In this document: positions 10,828 through 20,897 of the stretch, one piece after another
How the letters are laid out: the number at the start of each line of letters is the position of its first letter
How positions within the stretch are numbered: the stretch's first letter is position 1
Assembly (NCBI GenBank): GCA_003427395.1
Contig: BFEA01000293.1
Span: forward strand, 1,740,087 to 1,762,586
DNA: 22,500 bases
Reading direction: 5' to 3'
Source of the DNA: Chara braunii
Lineage: Eukaryota > Streptophyta > Charophyceae > Charales > Characeae
Program-made: the position numbers and the translations under genes
The notes under the pieces: model-generated
Seen by the model: only the letters and a program-made list of their open reading frames with translations
The model's database searches: none
What the model was told of the DNA's origin: nothing

Positions 10828-10973
10828 TGTAAAGTGACATCTTGCCAGCATTGATTACCCGGATTACCAGGGGATTGACTAAACAAGTGAACTTTCCTTA
10901 TGTAAAGTAGGCACCCTACCAGCATTGATTGCCTTGATTTCCAGGGATTGATTGAGCAGGTGGTGTTAAGCTT
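10828..10973 (-). repeat. Two 73-bp tandem units in the LINE 3' UTR
   Basis: TGTAAAGT at 10828 and again at 10901 starts two diverged copies sharing CCAGCATTGATT, CCAGGG(G)ATTGA and CA(A/G)GTG. Short tandem repeats in the 3' UTR are common in LINEs and can serve in template recognition by the RT. Confidence 0.75.
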
Positions 10974-11111
10974 GAGAGCAGCTTGATAAATTGAGAAGAG
11001 TCTGATAGCATTTGACAAGCCTCACTCGGGGGGTACCAGGGAGGCTTGCCGCCTGCTTGTCTTGATCCTATCATAATTTTATCATAATCTTGTCGCACTG
11101 TTGCAACCTGG

Positions 11112-12828
11112 TCAAGCAAGTATTTCTATCAGAGAAAGGGCGTGGGGAGGGAACGGGTCTGGGAAATCAGATGGAGGTCTCATCGGGAAGGCCGGGTCAA
11201 TGTGGGTCCAATCATTGAAAATAAGTCTATAATCTCTCGGGATTTCTTGATTCGACATCGCGGTCTGATCCCCTGTGCACTCGATTCGCGTCATCCATCC
11301 ACCCCGTTGCCCGCTCAGCCACTCCATGCATAACTTGAACTTCGTAATCACCCTCTTAATATCTCGATCTGTCTGAAAGATATCTAATTGTGGCTTAAGG
11401 TCGCCCCATCTACGCATCAGATCCATATGCACTAGCTCCTTTATCTGCCCTGTCAATTCAGGGCCTTCAATATTTACCCCCTCCAAGCCCAGAAGGCAGC
11501 GCTACGACCACAGTGCCCATAGGACAGACCGTCTACCCAGGCTATACAGGTTACTCACATAGGCAGGGGCATTTTCCATTGTCGGGCAATGTCCTGCCAA
11601 TATGGCTTGCCAAGACCATGGCCAAGGGGTGTCTGGTATCGTTTTTCACGAGATGCGGTCCCACCACCGCCATGTCAACAAAGCCACCGGGCACTGCACG
11701 AAGATGTGTTCAATAGTTTCGTTCCTTTTTTGTGTTGGGAAGGCGGCTAGGAATCGGTGGCGCCATGGGAGTGCTATCCCCTTTTGTTCCAGATGAGTAT
11801 GGTCAATTAGCCAAACATTTGTTGGCAAACAGCGATGGGCAATCTGCCATTGCAAAGATGTAACCTTTGTCGACCTGGCTTTATTTATATTGAACCACAT
11901 AATGGGTGTGAGGAGGATGCGATCCATGTCCATGTGTTCAGTCCATCTATCATTTATCAAGTCCCTTTAAACTATTTTGGGTCTAAGCATCCTATACGTA
12001 AATTTGACCGATAGTGTGTTTAGGTGGACTTTTTTACCGGTCGCCGCTGTTGCTCTCTGGGTCATCTGCCATTGCCACTCGTCGGGGTCAAAAGCCAGCT
12101 CGCTTATCGGTGTGGGGGGGAGGATTCCGGAGGAAGACCATAAAATCCTATCCTTCCCCCAACACTCGTACTCGAAATACCTCTTCTTCCTCTCAGCACT
12201 CGAAATAATTATGAGAGCCGTAAAGCTTCCCCCTTGACCCAATTGTGTAGTACTCCACCAAAACATCCGATCTCCGCACCATGTGGATCTGGCCTATTCG
12301 TATCGTGTCCCCTGAGAGGGCCACCCAGTCCCCTTCCTCTAGGGTGGGGCCATGTTTGAGAGTCCTATACCAGGCCAATGGGATAACTTCGATAATCATC
12401 TTCAGGTGTCTCTCCGTGTGATGACGGTACCAGAGAGTACCTTGCAGTAGGGTTGCTGTTTTCCAATCCTTTTTCCTTTGGTCCCATAGATGCCCGACGC
12501 GCAGTATCCCATTCTTCACCCATCCCTTCCATGGGGCTGCTGAGCTATTCATGATCTGCCCATGATGGGGTGTAATCCACCGATTACCAAACAAAGATTG
12601 TCGGTACACTTCCTCCCATTGCTCCGGCGCCTATTTCTTGGGGAGGGGGAGCCTGGGCCAACTTTTCAATAATGATGGCAAGAATTGGTATGCAACTTGG
12701 TCGTGGATCTTACGCGGGATTGACCAGTAGCGGTCCTCTAACCATGTGAGTGGGTTAACCTCTGGTGGAGCCGGTGGAGCCAGATGGGCGATGTGCTCCA
12801 AAGCCAGAGCCCGCCAAGGGCTCTCCAA
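11112..12828 (-). pseudogene. LINE C-terminal region with zf-RVT-like domain
   Basis: Successive minus-strand frames (12828-12631, 12609-12193, 12266-11967, 11960-11646, 11486-11112) continue one another with small shifts and stops. The 11960-11646 part contains SLQWQIAHRCLPTNVWL and then TIEHIFVQCPVALLTWRWW, the plant zf-RVT pattern (W..A...LPT, then EH.F..C....W). The Cys pair normally between these two blocks is not visible. Frames further upstream (WVALSGDTIRIGQIHM) look like the typical spacer of plant LINE ORF2. The last frame ends near 11112, followed by the 3' UTR. Clearly decayed. Confidence 0.72.
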
Positions 12829-12867
12829 AGAGAAAATCAGCGTCTTTGTCCATTTAAGACGGAGGTC

Positions 12868-14428
12868 CTAGACTTGTGTCGTGGGATAGATAATACCCAG
12901 GCCCCCTGCCCGTTTTGGTTGGATGACTGAGTCCCATGCCACCCTACTTATGACATTTGCTCGTTCATCGTTTCCTCTCCATAGGAAAGTTGCCGCCCTG
13001 GACCTAAGCGACCAGGAGGCGGTCTTACTTAAGGGCCAAATGATCGACTTGTACCATAACGCAGCAAACACTACGTTGTTGATGGCCAACGCCCAACCAA
13101 AGATGAAGGTATGCTTGTTGCGCCAGTTAGTCAGCTTAGCCAATGCGGGAGCCGAGACCCATTCGTCATTTAAGGGGCCACGACCCTGGGCAGTCAATGA
13201 CACCTCCAACACTCGAACGGGGGCCTGCAAGGGAAGCCAGTGTATGTTAGGGGAGTCTGGTGGACAACCCCCTTGGGAGTGGATCCGCCATCCCTGAGTT
13301 TTGCTTCCCCAGTTTACCACCATATCGGATACCTGGGCAAATATATTCATTAGGATCCGAATCTCCATTATATTCTCTTGTGTGGCATCCACTAGGATGG
13401 TGAGGTCGTCTACGAACAACGAGCATATCGGGACTGCTTCCTCTTAGATTCGCGTAATGCGAATTTTCTTAATGTCTTTATTGGCCCGAAGGTTGGCCGC
13501 TAATGCTTCCATGATAATGAGGAAGAGGAAAGGTGTTATGGGGTCACCCTGGCGTACTGACTGTTCTAGCTTAATCGGGGGGGCTAGGGTCTCATTTATT
13601 CGAACCTTAGTGGTGGCATTGTGGTGGAGGATACGTATACACCTACGGAAGACTATCCCAAAATTCATTCTTTCCAAACATTTGTCTAGAAAAAGCCAGT
13701 TCAGATGGTCATAGGCCTTTTCGAAATCGATAAAAATGAGGGTTGCATTTTGCTTTGATTGTCGGGACAACTGTAGCACCTCATGACTAGCAAGATGTTT
13801 TTTTCTGAATTTGCCTGTGTTGCATGAACCCTGTCTGTGATGGGTGAATCACCTTCTCTAAGACTGGGATCATCCTATTTGTCAGGACTTTCGACAACAT
13901 TTTATAGGTGACGAACAAAAAGGTGATGGGCCTATAGTTTCAGATATTGAACTTGTCCTATTTTTTGTATAGGAGAGACAATACTCCTTGACCGACTAAC
14001 TCCCCCATATCCCCTGTGCGTCAAACTTCATTGTAGTATCCCATGAGGTTAGAGGTCATGCACTCCCACATTGACTCCCAAAATTCCTTCGGTAAGTCAT
14101 CCAACCCGGGAGTTTTTTCCTTGTCCATCTGCATGAGGGTTGTCCATATTTCATCCTTGGTCAGGGGAGCCTCGAACTGCTCCTTTTGTTCGAGAGAGGG
14201 GGATCTGTCAATGGGCTGCAGGAAATCATCTATCTGTTTTCGACGGGTCTCTTCATCAATGAGAGGAATATGGGTTGCAAAAAGGTCCTTAAAAAAGTCC
14301 CGAGCAATTTTGACACAGCCTACCGTTGTGGTGATAGGGCGGGTTCCAGACCCACCGGGTCCACATAGTGCTTCCACAACGGTGCGTTTAGCTCTGGCCT
14401 TGGCAAGGCCGAATAATTTTATGTTCAT
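12868..14428 (-). pseudogene. LINE reverse transcriptase domain, broken
   Basis: RT motifs are spread over several frames on the minus strand. KTPGLDDLPKEFW (frame 14428-14021) is the entry motif. NYRPITFLFVTYKMLSKVLT lies in the gap 14020-13780. FIDFEKAYDHLNW is motif A and VRQGDPITPFLFLI is motif B (frame 13779-13444). FVDDLTILVDAT is motif C with the catalytic DD intact (frame 13419-12868). FLWRGNDERANVISRVAWDS followed by PKRAGGLGI is the conserved block after the thumb in plant LINEs. A stop (TAG at 13446-13444) separates motifs B and C, and further stops lie at 14020-13780. It would copy LINE RNA at a nicked target, but this copy cannot make the protein. Confidence 0.88.
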
Positions 14429-14722
14429 AGATCATTCGGTTTTATGTTGTGAAAGTTTGCCGCGAATTCGAACACCTTGCCATCGATATTGAGCTTGTTG
14501 GAGTAATCGGGCTTTCACTTCCTGAACGGGATGCACGTGCTGATCTGGGTTGTGTGGTATTGGTTGTTATTCTAGCTCTTGGAGTTGGTTTAGCAGGTCT
14601 ATTTCGTGTCGGTTTCGTTGAAGGGCTAGATGCTTAGAGAACTCGTTGCATTTTTTTGCCAGAAAAAACAAACCATTATTGAACCATGTCAAGGAAGAGT
14701 CTACTTCTAGGTAACGTTCCTT

Positions 14723-15375
14723 CTAGTATGCCCAAACCTGGGTTAAGTATTGCTGAAATGATTTGACGCGAAGCAGAGAGGTGTTCAATTTGTGAAAACC
14801 AAGACCTTGGCTTGACCCTTTTCGAAAGGTTAACGCCATCATGCACATCTTGTGGTCCAGTCCAGGATAAAGTCTAGAGGGAAGAATTGCCGCAAGTGTT
14901 AGACTGCCCGCTAGGTCCTCTGAAATAAGAATCAGATCGATCCTTGACTTGAAGAGTCTGGTCGAGTCATTGTTGAGGATGCATGTGAAAGTACGCTCTT
15001 TAGGGAAGGAGCGGCGAAATATGTCGACGAGGGAAAGATAGTTACACAATCGGTTGAGCATGCCCTCATCTTCTTCCACCTGACGCATGGTGGAAGGGAG
15101 GACCTGCTGACGATCTAGCCACCGATTGGGGGCTTCGTTAAAATCTCCTGCGAGCACGATGGGGATGCCTTGTGGCATTTTAGTCTGAAATTTTCAGAAG
15201 AATTCGTCGTGCTCTGTCGCAATGCTCGGGGCGTAGATGCAGATGACCTCTAGTTCCAGTGCCACTAACACAGAGACCCAACGACCCTCCTCCATATCTC
15301 TTTCTCAATATAACACCTTAAGGCGGGAGTCCGGGGGGACCATATCGCTGGTGGTGGTGCATGTGCCCTGTGCCT
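14723..15375 (-). pseudogene. LINE endonuclease, C-terminal half
   Basis: Frame with stops, containing WVSVLVALELEVICIYAPS, then IVLAGDFNEAPNRWLD (the GDFN metal and catalytic motif of AP-type endonucleases), SRIDLILIS and LDHKMCMM (the final Asp-His motif, SDH equivalent). Stops fall at Y*ERD and FF*KF, just upstream of the clean frame 15178-14723. The N-terminal half lies beyond the mitochondrial insertion. From 14722 to 14429 the linker to the RT is legible (KCNEFSKHLALQRNRHEIDL, RWQGVRIRGK) but contains stops. Confidence 0.85.
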
Positions 15376-15488
15376 ATAGGCCTGTTGAAGGTAGAGTCCG
15401 TGCTATATAGAGATACATAGAGCGCTACTAGTGTATGTATACTGAGCAACAACATGCTTGAGAGGGCTAGTGGCCAACATAATAATTA

Positions 15489-15840
15489 GAACGTCGTGAG
15501 ACAATTCGGTTCCTATCTACCGTTGGTGATTTAAAGAGAACTGAGAGAAGTCATCCCTAGTACGAGAGGATTGGGGTGGGTCAACCTATGGTGGACCGGT
15601 TGTCATGCCAGTAACATTGCCAGGTAGCTACGTTGGTATGGGAAAACCGTTGAAAGCATATAAGCGGGAAGTATCTAGTACGAGAGGACTGGGATGGGTC
15701 AACCTATGGTGGGCCAGTTGTCATGCCAGTGGCATTGTCGGGTAGCTACGTTGGTATGGGAGAACCGTTGAAAGCATGTAAGCAGAAAACTCCTCTTGAA
15801 AAAAGTTATTATACAAAGTGAAAGACCATCACTTGAATAG
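15489..15840 (+). pseudogene. rrnL: Mitochondrial LSU rRNA 3'-end fragment, internally duplicated
   Basis: GAACGTCGTGAGACAATTCGG followed by CTGAGAGAAGTCATCCCTAGTACGAGAGGA, GGTTGTCATGCCAGT and GTTGAAAGCATATAAGC are the hallmark sequences of the peptidyl-transferase ring exit and sarcin-ricin region at the 3' end of bacterial-type 23S rRNA. A 118-bp segment starting CTAGTACGAGAGGA is present twice in tandem (15557-15674 and 15675-about 15792). The differences I can line up between the copies are transitions. The CCTATGGTG wording and the neighbouring nad4L point to mitochondria rather than plastid. It cannot be functional because it is a duplicated fragment. Confidence 0.87.
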
Positions 15841-15935
15841 GCGAGAAGTAAAAGCACCGTGAGGTGTGAAACTTACTCATACTAGTTACGATTCCGATTA
15901 TCGGGGATAATGAGGATGAATACAAATATCGGATT

Positions 15936-15992
15936 ATGGATTTAGTGAAATATTTAGCATTTTCAATGATTCTTTATCTTTTAGGTATTTAG
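15936..15992 (+). pseudogene. nad4L: nad4L N-terminal fragment
   Basis: Encodes MDLVKYLAFSMILYLLGI then TAG. This closely resembles the start of plant mitochondrial NADH dehydrogenase subunit 4L, a membrane subunit of complex I, where the next residue is usually Trp, so TAG may have come from TGG. After the stop the similarity ends, so only the first transmembrane helix start is present. Identification is from memory of the family. Confidence 0.7.
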
Positions 15993-16006
15993 TTTCCCCA
16001 ACCTGA

Positions 16007-16210
16007 AATCAACGTAACCAAAGCACTGATGAATCGGTGTACAGCGGAACCTTTGTGAGATTGTATTACAGAACGAGTTTGCGAAAGAAGTATGTTTCCT
16101 ATGATTTCTTGGATGAAGCAACTCTGCTGATGAGCCCGTGGGATTCAGACGCGAAGCGTCTTCTCTTCGAGCCTTTGCCAAGGTGGATAACGTCATGTGC
16201 TAAGAAATGA
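16007..16210 (+). pseudogene. Unidentified frame within the mitochondrial insertion
   Basis: A 67-codon open stretch without an initial ATG, containing VYSGTFVRLYYRTSLRKKYV and ending RWITSCAKK. The minus strand is also open over much of the same DNA. It does not match a mitochondrial protein I can name. It could be part of a mitochondrial gene exon or spacer, or chance. Confidence 0.3.
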
Positions 16211-16235
16211 AATCCTTCTCCTGTAGTGACTATGC

Positions 16236-16891
16236 GAGCTTGATCAGGCACAAAGTGCAGGCCCATGGGTTGGAGCCATAGGCCATACCCTCTTATGAGC
16301 CCTGTTGTGGACGGGGAGTCTGTTAAATGTGTTTCCTAGACGCAAACCACATCCGGCCAGCTTCGTCCTTCCACAGCCCGGAGGAGATCCCATATGGCCT
16401 AGGCCTTGTCCGGGCAGGACGTGGCCAAACCATTGACATTGATGGACCTGAGATCTAAATCTTTGTTGTGGAGGGTCTTGCGCCATGCCTTGTTGCGACC
16501 GTATAATGCTTCAACCCAATCCATTTCGCTTGGATCTACGTTGTCCCTCTTTGCTAGTCCTACAGGTAGTGCCACGAATGATGATCCCATGCCACCGCTT
16601 CGTTGATGACATTTTTTCCGGATTATGGAGCACAGGGCGGTAATGATCTTCGTGTCCGACCAGACATGGCTGGGCTTGATTTTGAGGTGTTGTAGTTCTA
16701 ACAGTGCGTTGTGTGATACCCATGTCAAATCTGCCTCCTTCTTTTCATCAAAGAGGATGTATAGGCCGTTATCTGTAATTTTACAGGAGCCAGATCCCAC
16801 TCGTATCATGGCTTTTGTCCCCGCCTCACAGTGCCCTTTGATGAATTCCTTCGCATCTTTGAGTCTGAAGCTGCACTGCCCTTCCGCGTCC
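16236..16891 (-). pseudogene. LINE upstream ORF tail and endonuclease N-terminal half
   Basis: The frame is open from the truncated 5' end (16891) to TAG 16399-16401. It reads through a nucleic-acid-protein-like tail (GSGSCKITDNGLYILFDEKK) into the endonuclease start LRSINVNGLA. It continues after the stop as IWDLLRAVEGRSWPDVVCV, a second in-frame TAG, then ETHLTDS. NVNGL and CV-ETH are the conserved Asn and Glu motifs of AP endonucleases. The second TAG sits where Gln is usual (QETH), consistent with a C-to-T change. The first TAG may have been TGG. The frame then passes GYGLWLQPMGLHFVPDQ and is lost in the mitochondrial insertion. Confidence 0.82.
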
Positions 16892-16903
16892 ACATGAGTC
16901 GTG
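16892..16903. repeat. Target-site duplication, 5' side of LINE
   Basis: ACATGAGTCGTG, the partner of 10632-10643 with one transition. It lies exactly where LINE coding sequence starts on the minus strand, marking a 5' truncation point. Confidence 0.65.
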
Positions 16904-17159
16904 TGCTAATTATTGGTGAAGGTGGTGTCTCAGTGCACAATACAAGAACAGCTCGCGTTGCATTAGTGTCGTCACTGAAAAATTCTAGTGATGGAGTTCA
17001 ACCAGTCTCTCCGCCCCACGTTCTTCATCGCGCCTTCGACGACCAGGTTGAAGTGAAAGACGCCATTTATCGGTACGACGGTACCGATGCATCGAGAGCA
17101 AGAGATAGAGACAACGAAAGAGCGAGAGGAAGACAAAAGTAGACAAATGCCAGTATATA

Positions 17160-17162
<3 letters not shown>

Positions 17163-17240
<78 letters not shown>
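17163..17240. repeat. (GA)n microsatellite
   Basis: About 78 bp of pure GA. The flanks are unrelated to the PLE pseudo-LTR, so this tract is not occupied by a visible copy of that element. Confidence 0.97.
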
Positions 17241-17241
<1 letters not shown>

Positions 17242-19420
17242 GAGACAGAGAAAGAGTGAGGGAAAGATACGAAATCTGCAATGGCGATGTTGCCCAACAG
17301 CCAGCGTCGTTGTCTAGCACATCAATGCATGACAAGTTGACTGGTTCTAATGGCTGATATTGGCTGTCATTAAGTGAATGGCACGGCAGCAGCCGAGCAC
17401 GACAGTTAGGATGTGCGCAAACGACTCCTGAGGTCCTTGAAACGTTGCGTGGTCACTATTGCACATTTGAAAAATGGGCCACTGATAGTCGCGGTGAACG
17501 ATGATGTCGTAGCGTAGTTGCAGAGAGCGACAACGCTTGTGTAGCGGAGCTGCACGCGCAGGTGAAAGTGTTCATGGAATAGAAGAGCACCTGCGTGGCG
17601 TCATTGTCCTGAAAGTTGATTCCGACTCGCATGATGCGAATTGCCCGAAAGTTGATGATTTACAAGCGGGCTCACTGTGCAGCGCCGACAGTCATCATGT
17701 CCATGGTGCGGCAGCAGGCGAGCACGAAAGGAGTGACCTTTGTGACGGATTCTTCAGCTTCTTGAATACGTGTGCGGGCATGTAATGAAACTCAACATGT
17801 GAGTGACAATGTGTGAAGACGCCATGGCCAGTGGTCATTTGAGACGTCAACATGGATGATCATGTCGTGGGCCAGTCGTGGCGCATGACGTACCTTGAAG
17901 GTCAATACTGGCAGGCAGCAATGTCTTTGCATAGTCGCGGTTGTTGTCGACACAGACGTGCTGGAGGTGCCTGCGCGTAAGAAAATGCGAGGGAAATGGC
18001 AGAGCGCCTGCGCCGCGTTGATCACCTGGAAGGTGTTTCTGGCAGGCACATCAAGGCTGGCCCACATTCCGACTCTCCTCATGTAGGCCCACCACACAAG
18101 TCGAAGTCTGGCCGTCCGATGCGCAAATCGTTCGGCTACACGTGGCCCCGCCCTCACTTTTGGTCCTGTCAGGGGGAGCGTCCCATCGGCCCGTGGCAAA
18201 AAATGTTCACCAACCCGTCATTAGGTACTTGTACCAGTCCCAGATTACGTAAATTTCTATCCACTGAGGTAGTGAGGCCTGCCGGGATGGGGCAAAACAT
18301 GTCCAGGGGCACGTCAACGGGTACAGCTACGGCGCTACCCATACCATAATACGAAATTACCCGCCCAGTGAAGCCACTCGGCACATGGCGGAACTGGCCC
18401 ACAGTGTGCGTGAGGAAACTAGCCAGCTGCTTTGCTGCATAAATGCAGTCGATCGTTTTCGTCAATCCCCGGCTGGCGCATCCGACAATATCACGATCGT
18501 CATGACCGCAGATCCGCAGGCGTGCCGATTTGCTCCGTGAGGCCTCATTTCCAACCCGAAGAGCCTTTCCCTTCCGAGCTGCAGGCCCACTATGAACCTA
18601 TGGCAGACAGGCCTATAAAAGACCCCCCCGACCCCCCTGCCAATGCTCATTTCACATTTTTGCTTTCGCTGGGGACATGTTTCCGGACAAAGCACTTGCA
18701 CTTTCTCCCGTCGACACCAACGCCCGAAAGTCGCGGAGGTTGATGCCATCGCCATCTGCAGTACCTTGAACAACCATGTCGCCATCTCATGTGGTGATTG
18801 CATGCTGGCAACACACACAGGCTGACACAGTCGTCGTTCTTCGCGAAGCTACAATGCGCAGATCGTTAAAACAGTGTGCAACCGTTGTCAGGTCTTCTTA
18901 GAAACATCGCGTGTCTTGAGCCTTGTGGAAGAGCTCCTTGCCCATGCCATCACCTACCTGCAGTCCCCCGCACCTTGCCAGTGCGCGACCTGATCCGTCG
19001 AGGTCTACATCGTTCATCGCGTCTGCCATCTATTTGTGCACGATTTTGCGGTGCATGCATGCTGCTTATTCCAGGCACTCGCCGAGCACTCCCATCTAAC
19101 TTTAGCGCACCTGCTGCCGTGCTCTTCAGGGCAAACTTTTAGCATGCAAGTTGCAGACGCCGTCGTGCCAGAGTACTTCAACTAGGTAAGTGTTTACGAC
19201 AACTGGATTCGTGATGTGACAGATGAATCAGATTAGGAACGTAACATGATTGACATCCATGCCAGCGATAGTTTTTGCATGCGCATTTGTTTACCCGACG
19301 TACACATTCATTTCGTGTTTCATGTTGAAAACAACACGCTCTCATCTCGTATATGATGTTGAGAACAACGTTCAATTCTGACGCATGTTAATGTTTTCTA
19401 TGCATTTCTTTATTGCATCT
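17241..19420. other. GC-richer unassigned region with broken frames
   Basis: No recognised gene. Three minus-strand frames (18818-18462, 18465-18169, 18199-17792) abut one another almost end to end in different phases, which could be one decayed coding region. The middle one contains GRVISYYGMGSAVAVPVDVP and LDMFCPIPAGLTTSVD, but I cannot name a family. Short phrases recur nearby (CGGCAGCAG.CGAGCACGA at about 17383 and 17710; GCAGGCA near 17910 and 18040), hinting at an old, diverged repeat. Confidence 0.35.
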
Positions 19421-19499
19421 CGAGTGCAGTGAGTGATCGTCAAAGCAACCATTCGAACTGTCCACCAGTGCACTCATTCATCAAGCGATCAACAGGTTC

Positions 19500-19632
19500 A
19501 GTGTACGTGTGTATGAATGTGTGCCCGTGTGTATATGGGTGCATAAATTTGTGTTATTTAGTGCGTGCGTGTTTGTTGGTGTGTTTTTATTTGTATGTGA
19601 GCGTGTATGTGCGAACAATGTGTGTGTGTCTG
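19500..19632. repeat. Degenerate TG-rich microsatellite
   Basis: GTGTGTATG, GTGTGCCCGTGTGTAT and TGTGTGTGTC phrases with frequent interruptions, ending near 19632. Low complexity. The frames read through it are artefacts. Confidence 0.8.
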
Positions 19633-19659
19633 TCGATACCATCTTAGCGTACGTTCGAT

Positions 19660-20600
19660 TCATTCCTATCGACCAATAGATAACCCATTAAATCAACGTT
19701 TACTACCGATAAATCGTTAAATCGTTAAGTCATTCAATCAACTGATCGGAAATGACCATTCATGAACGCCCTCAATCGACCAATCAAGCAATCGATTAAT
19801 CAATCAATCGACCAATCAATCAATTGACCAATCAATCAATCAATCGATCAATCAAGCAATTGATTAATCAATCAATCGACCAATCAATCAATCGATCAAT
19901 CAACAATTCGCAAATGAGCAACCAATCAATTGGGCAGTTTAGCAATCAATCAGAACTGACGAGGCGAATGGCAATCAATCAAGGAACTGAGCGACAAATA
20001 AGCCAATCAAACGGCAAGTTTGGTACGATGAAACGAAAGAATCAGTGAATGTCATGAAAACATTGACAAATCAATCATTGTGAGTTGCCATTCAACCATC
20101 GATAATTTAGTAATTAATATCAAACGACAGAACAATTGTCCAACCATCGATCGTCGGGCTATCAAGCATTCAATAATTAAAATCAAACGACAAAACAATC
20201 GTCAGGCAATCGCCATATCTATCAATCATTAGACGATCGCTATACCCAACAATCAGCAGGCGATTGCTATAATAGCAAATGATAGAATATGAATCAATCA
20301 TTCAGGCGATCGCTATATCCAACAATCGTCAGACGATCGTCATACCATCGATCATTCAATCCAACTGCACGTCATGAATCATGAATCGATCATTCAATCA
20401 ACGAATCGGAAATGACTGTAGACGACCAATCTGTCACTCAATCTAACAGTGCGTCGTCAATCATGAATCAGTCGAACAAAGTGACTGTTCGAAGCAATCA
20501 AGAATTGAGGGTGGTGGGTGCCTTTCGGTCTATCTCATATTTATATCAATCGATGAAATGAAAAATCATTCAAGCAATCATTTGGTCAACCAATACTCCA
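19660..20600. repeat. CAAT/ATCG tetranucleotide-derived tract
   Basis: Long imperfect run of CAAT, CGAT and ATCA words (densest at 19780-19900), grading into longer derived units to the right. A stretch AATAATTAA(A)ATCAAACGACA.AACAAT.GTC occurs twice (about 20108 and 20171). It is a microsatellite evolving into minisatellite-like units. Frames with Asn-Gln-Ser-Ile repeats over this tract are not genes. Confidence 0.85.
20195..20350. repeat. Diverged ~27-bp tandem repeat
   Basis: Five degenerate copies of CAATCnnnAGRCGATCGCTATATC, starting near 20196, 20225, 20250, 20295 and 20322. The unit contains the palindrome CGATCG. It is embedded in the CAAT tract. Confidence 0.7.
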
Positions 20601-20897
20601 ATCGAAAAGTGAATCTATCGCTCGCATTTTGTGTGAACTAGCAGGTGTGAATGCGCTATATCCATATCAGGAAGGACACGAGGACAGCCGTTCGTCGACG
20701 TTCGAGCGTGACATGACGGAGTCACAATTTTTTCTCGACAAGGCGTTTATAGTGCTTTCATTGCAATATGATGCCCGGATCGCATCCATCGGAGAACATC
20801 GGACCTCGTTCATCAACGAACATGCATCTCAATGCAACAACTCTCTTGTCTTCTCTTACTCTTTCTCACCCTTCGAAATGTAGATATCATCGATGTA

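Larger units (their letters stand above)
15375..16235. other. Nuclear insertion of mitochondrial DNA (NUMT)
   Basis: This block interrupts the LINE endonuclease. It contains the 3' end of a mitochondrial-type LSU rRNA gene (15489-about 15840, with an internal duplication) and the first 18 codons of nad4L (15936-15992), both on the plus strand. LINE-coding sequence resumes on both sides. The ends are approximate, because I can tell only where LINE coding stops making sense. It may be a composite of several mitochondrial pieces. Confidence 0.78.
10648..16891 (-). mobile_element. 5'-truncated, decayed L1-like LINE retrotransposon
   Basis: On the minus strand from 16891: the tail of an upstream ORF, an apurinic-type endonuclease, reverse transcriptase, an RT C-terminal/zf-RVT-like region, a 3' UTR and a 24-nt poly(A) tail (10671-10648), bounded by a 12-bp target-site duplication with one mismatch. 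The element is interrupted by a mitochondrial insertion (about 15375-16235) inside the endonuclease. Numerous stops and frame changes show it is dead. Endonuclease plus RT plus zf-RVT-like tail resembles plant L1-clade LINEs. I see no RNase H. Confidence 0.9.

Noticed and set aside
16117-16165. Hammerhead-like CTGATGAG followed by CGAAG in the mitochondrial block
   Set aside because: The second conserved box is not GAAA, it is not adjacent to a closed stem II, and stems I and III cannot be drawn.
16985-17335. Leu-Ser and Arg-Glu repeat frames
   Set aside because: Same cause, the (GA)n tract at 17163-17240.
19824-20048. Asn-Gln-Ser-Ile-rich frame
   Set aside because: Product of the CAAT/ATCG tetranucleotide repeat, with no independent coding signal.
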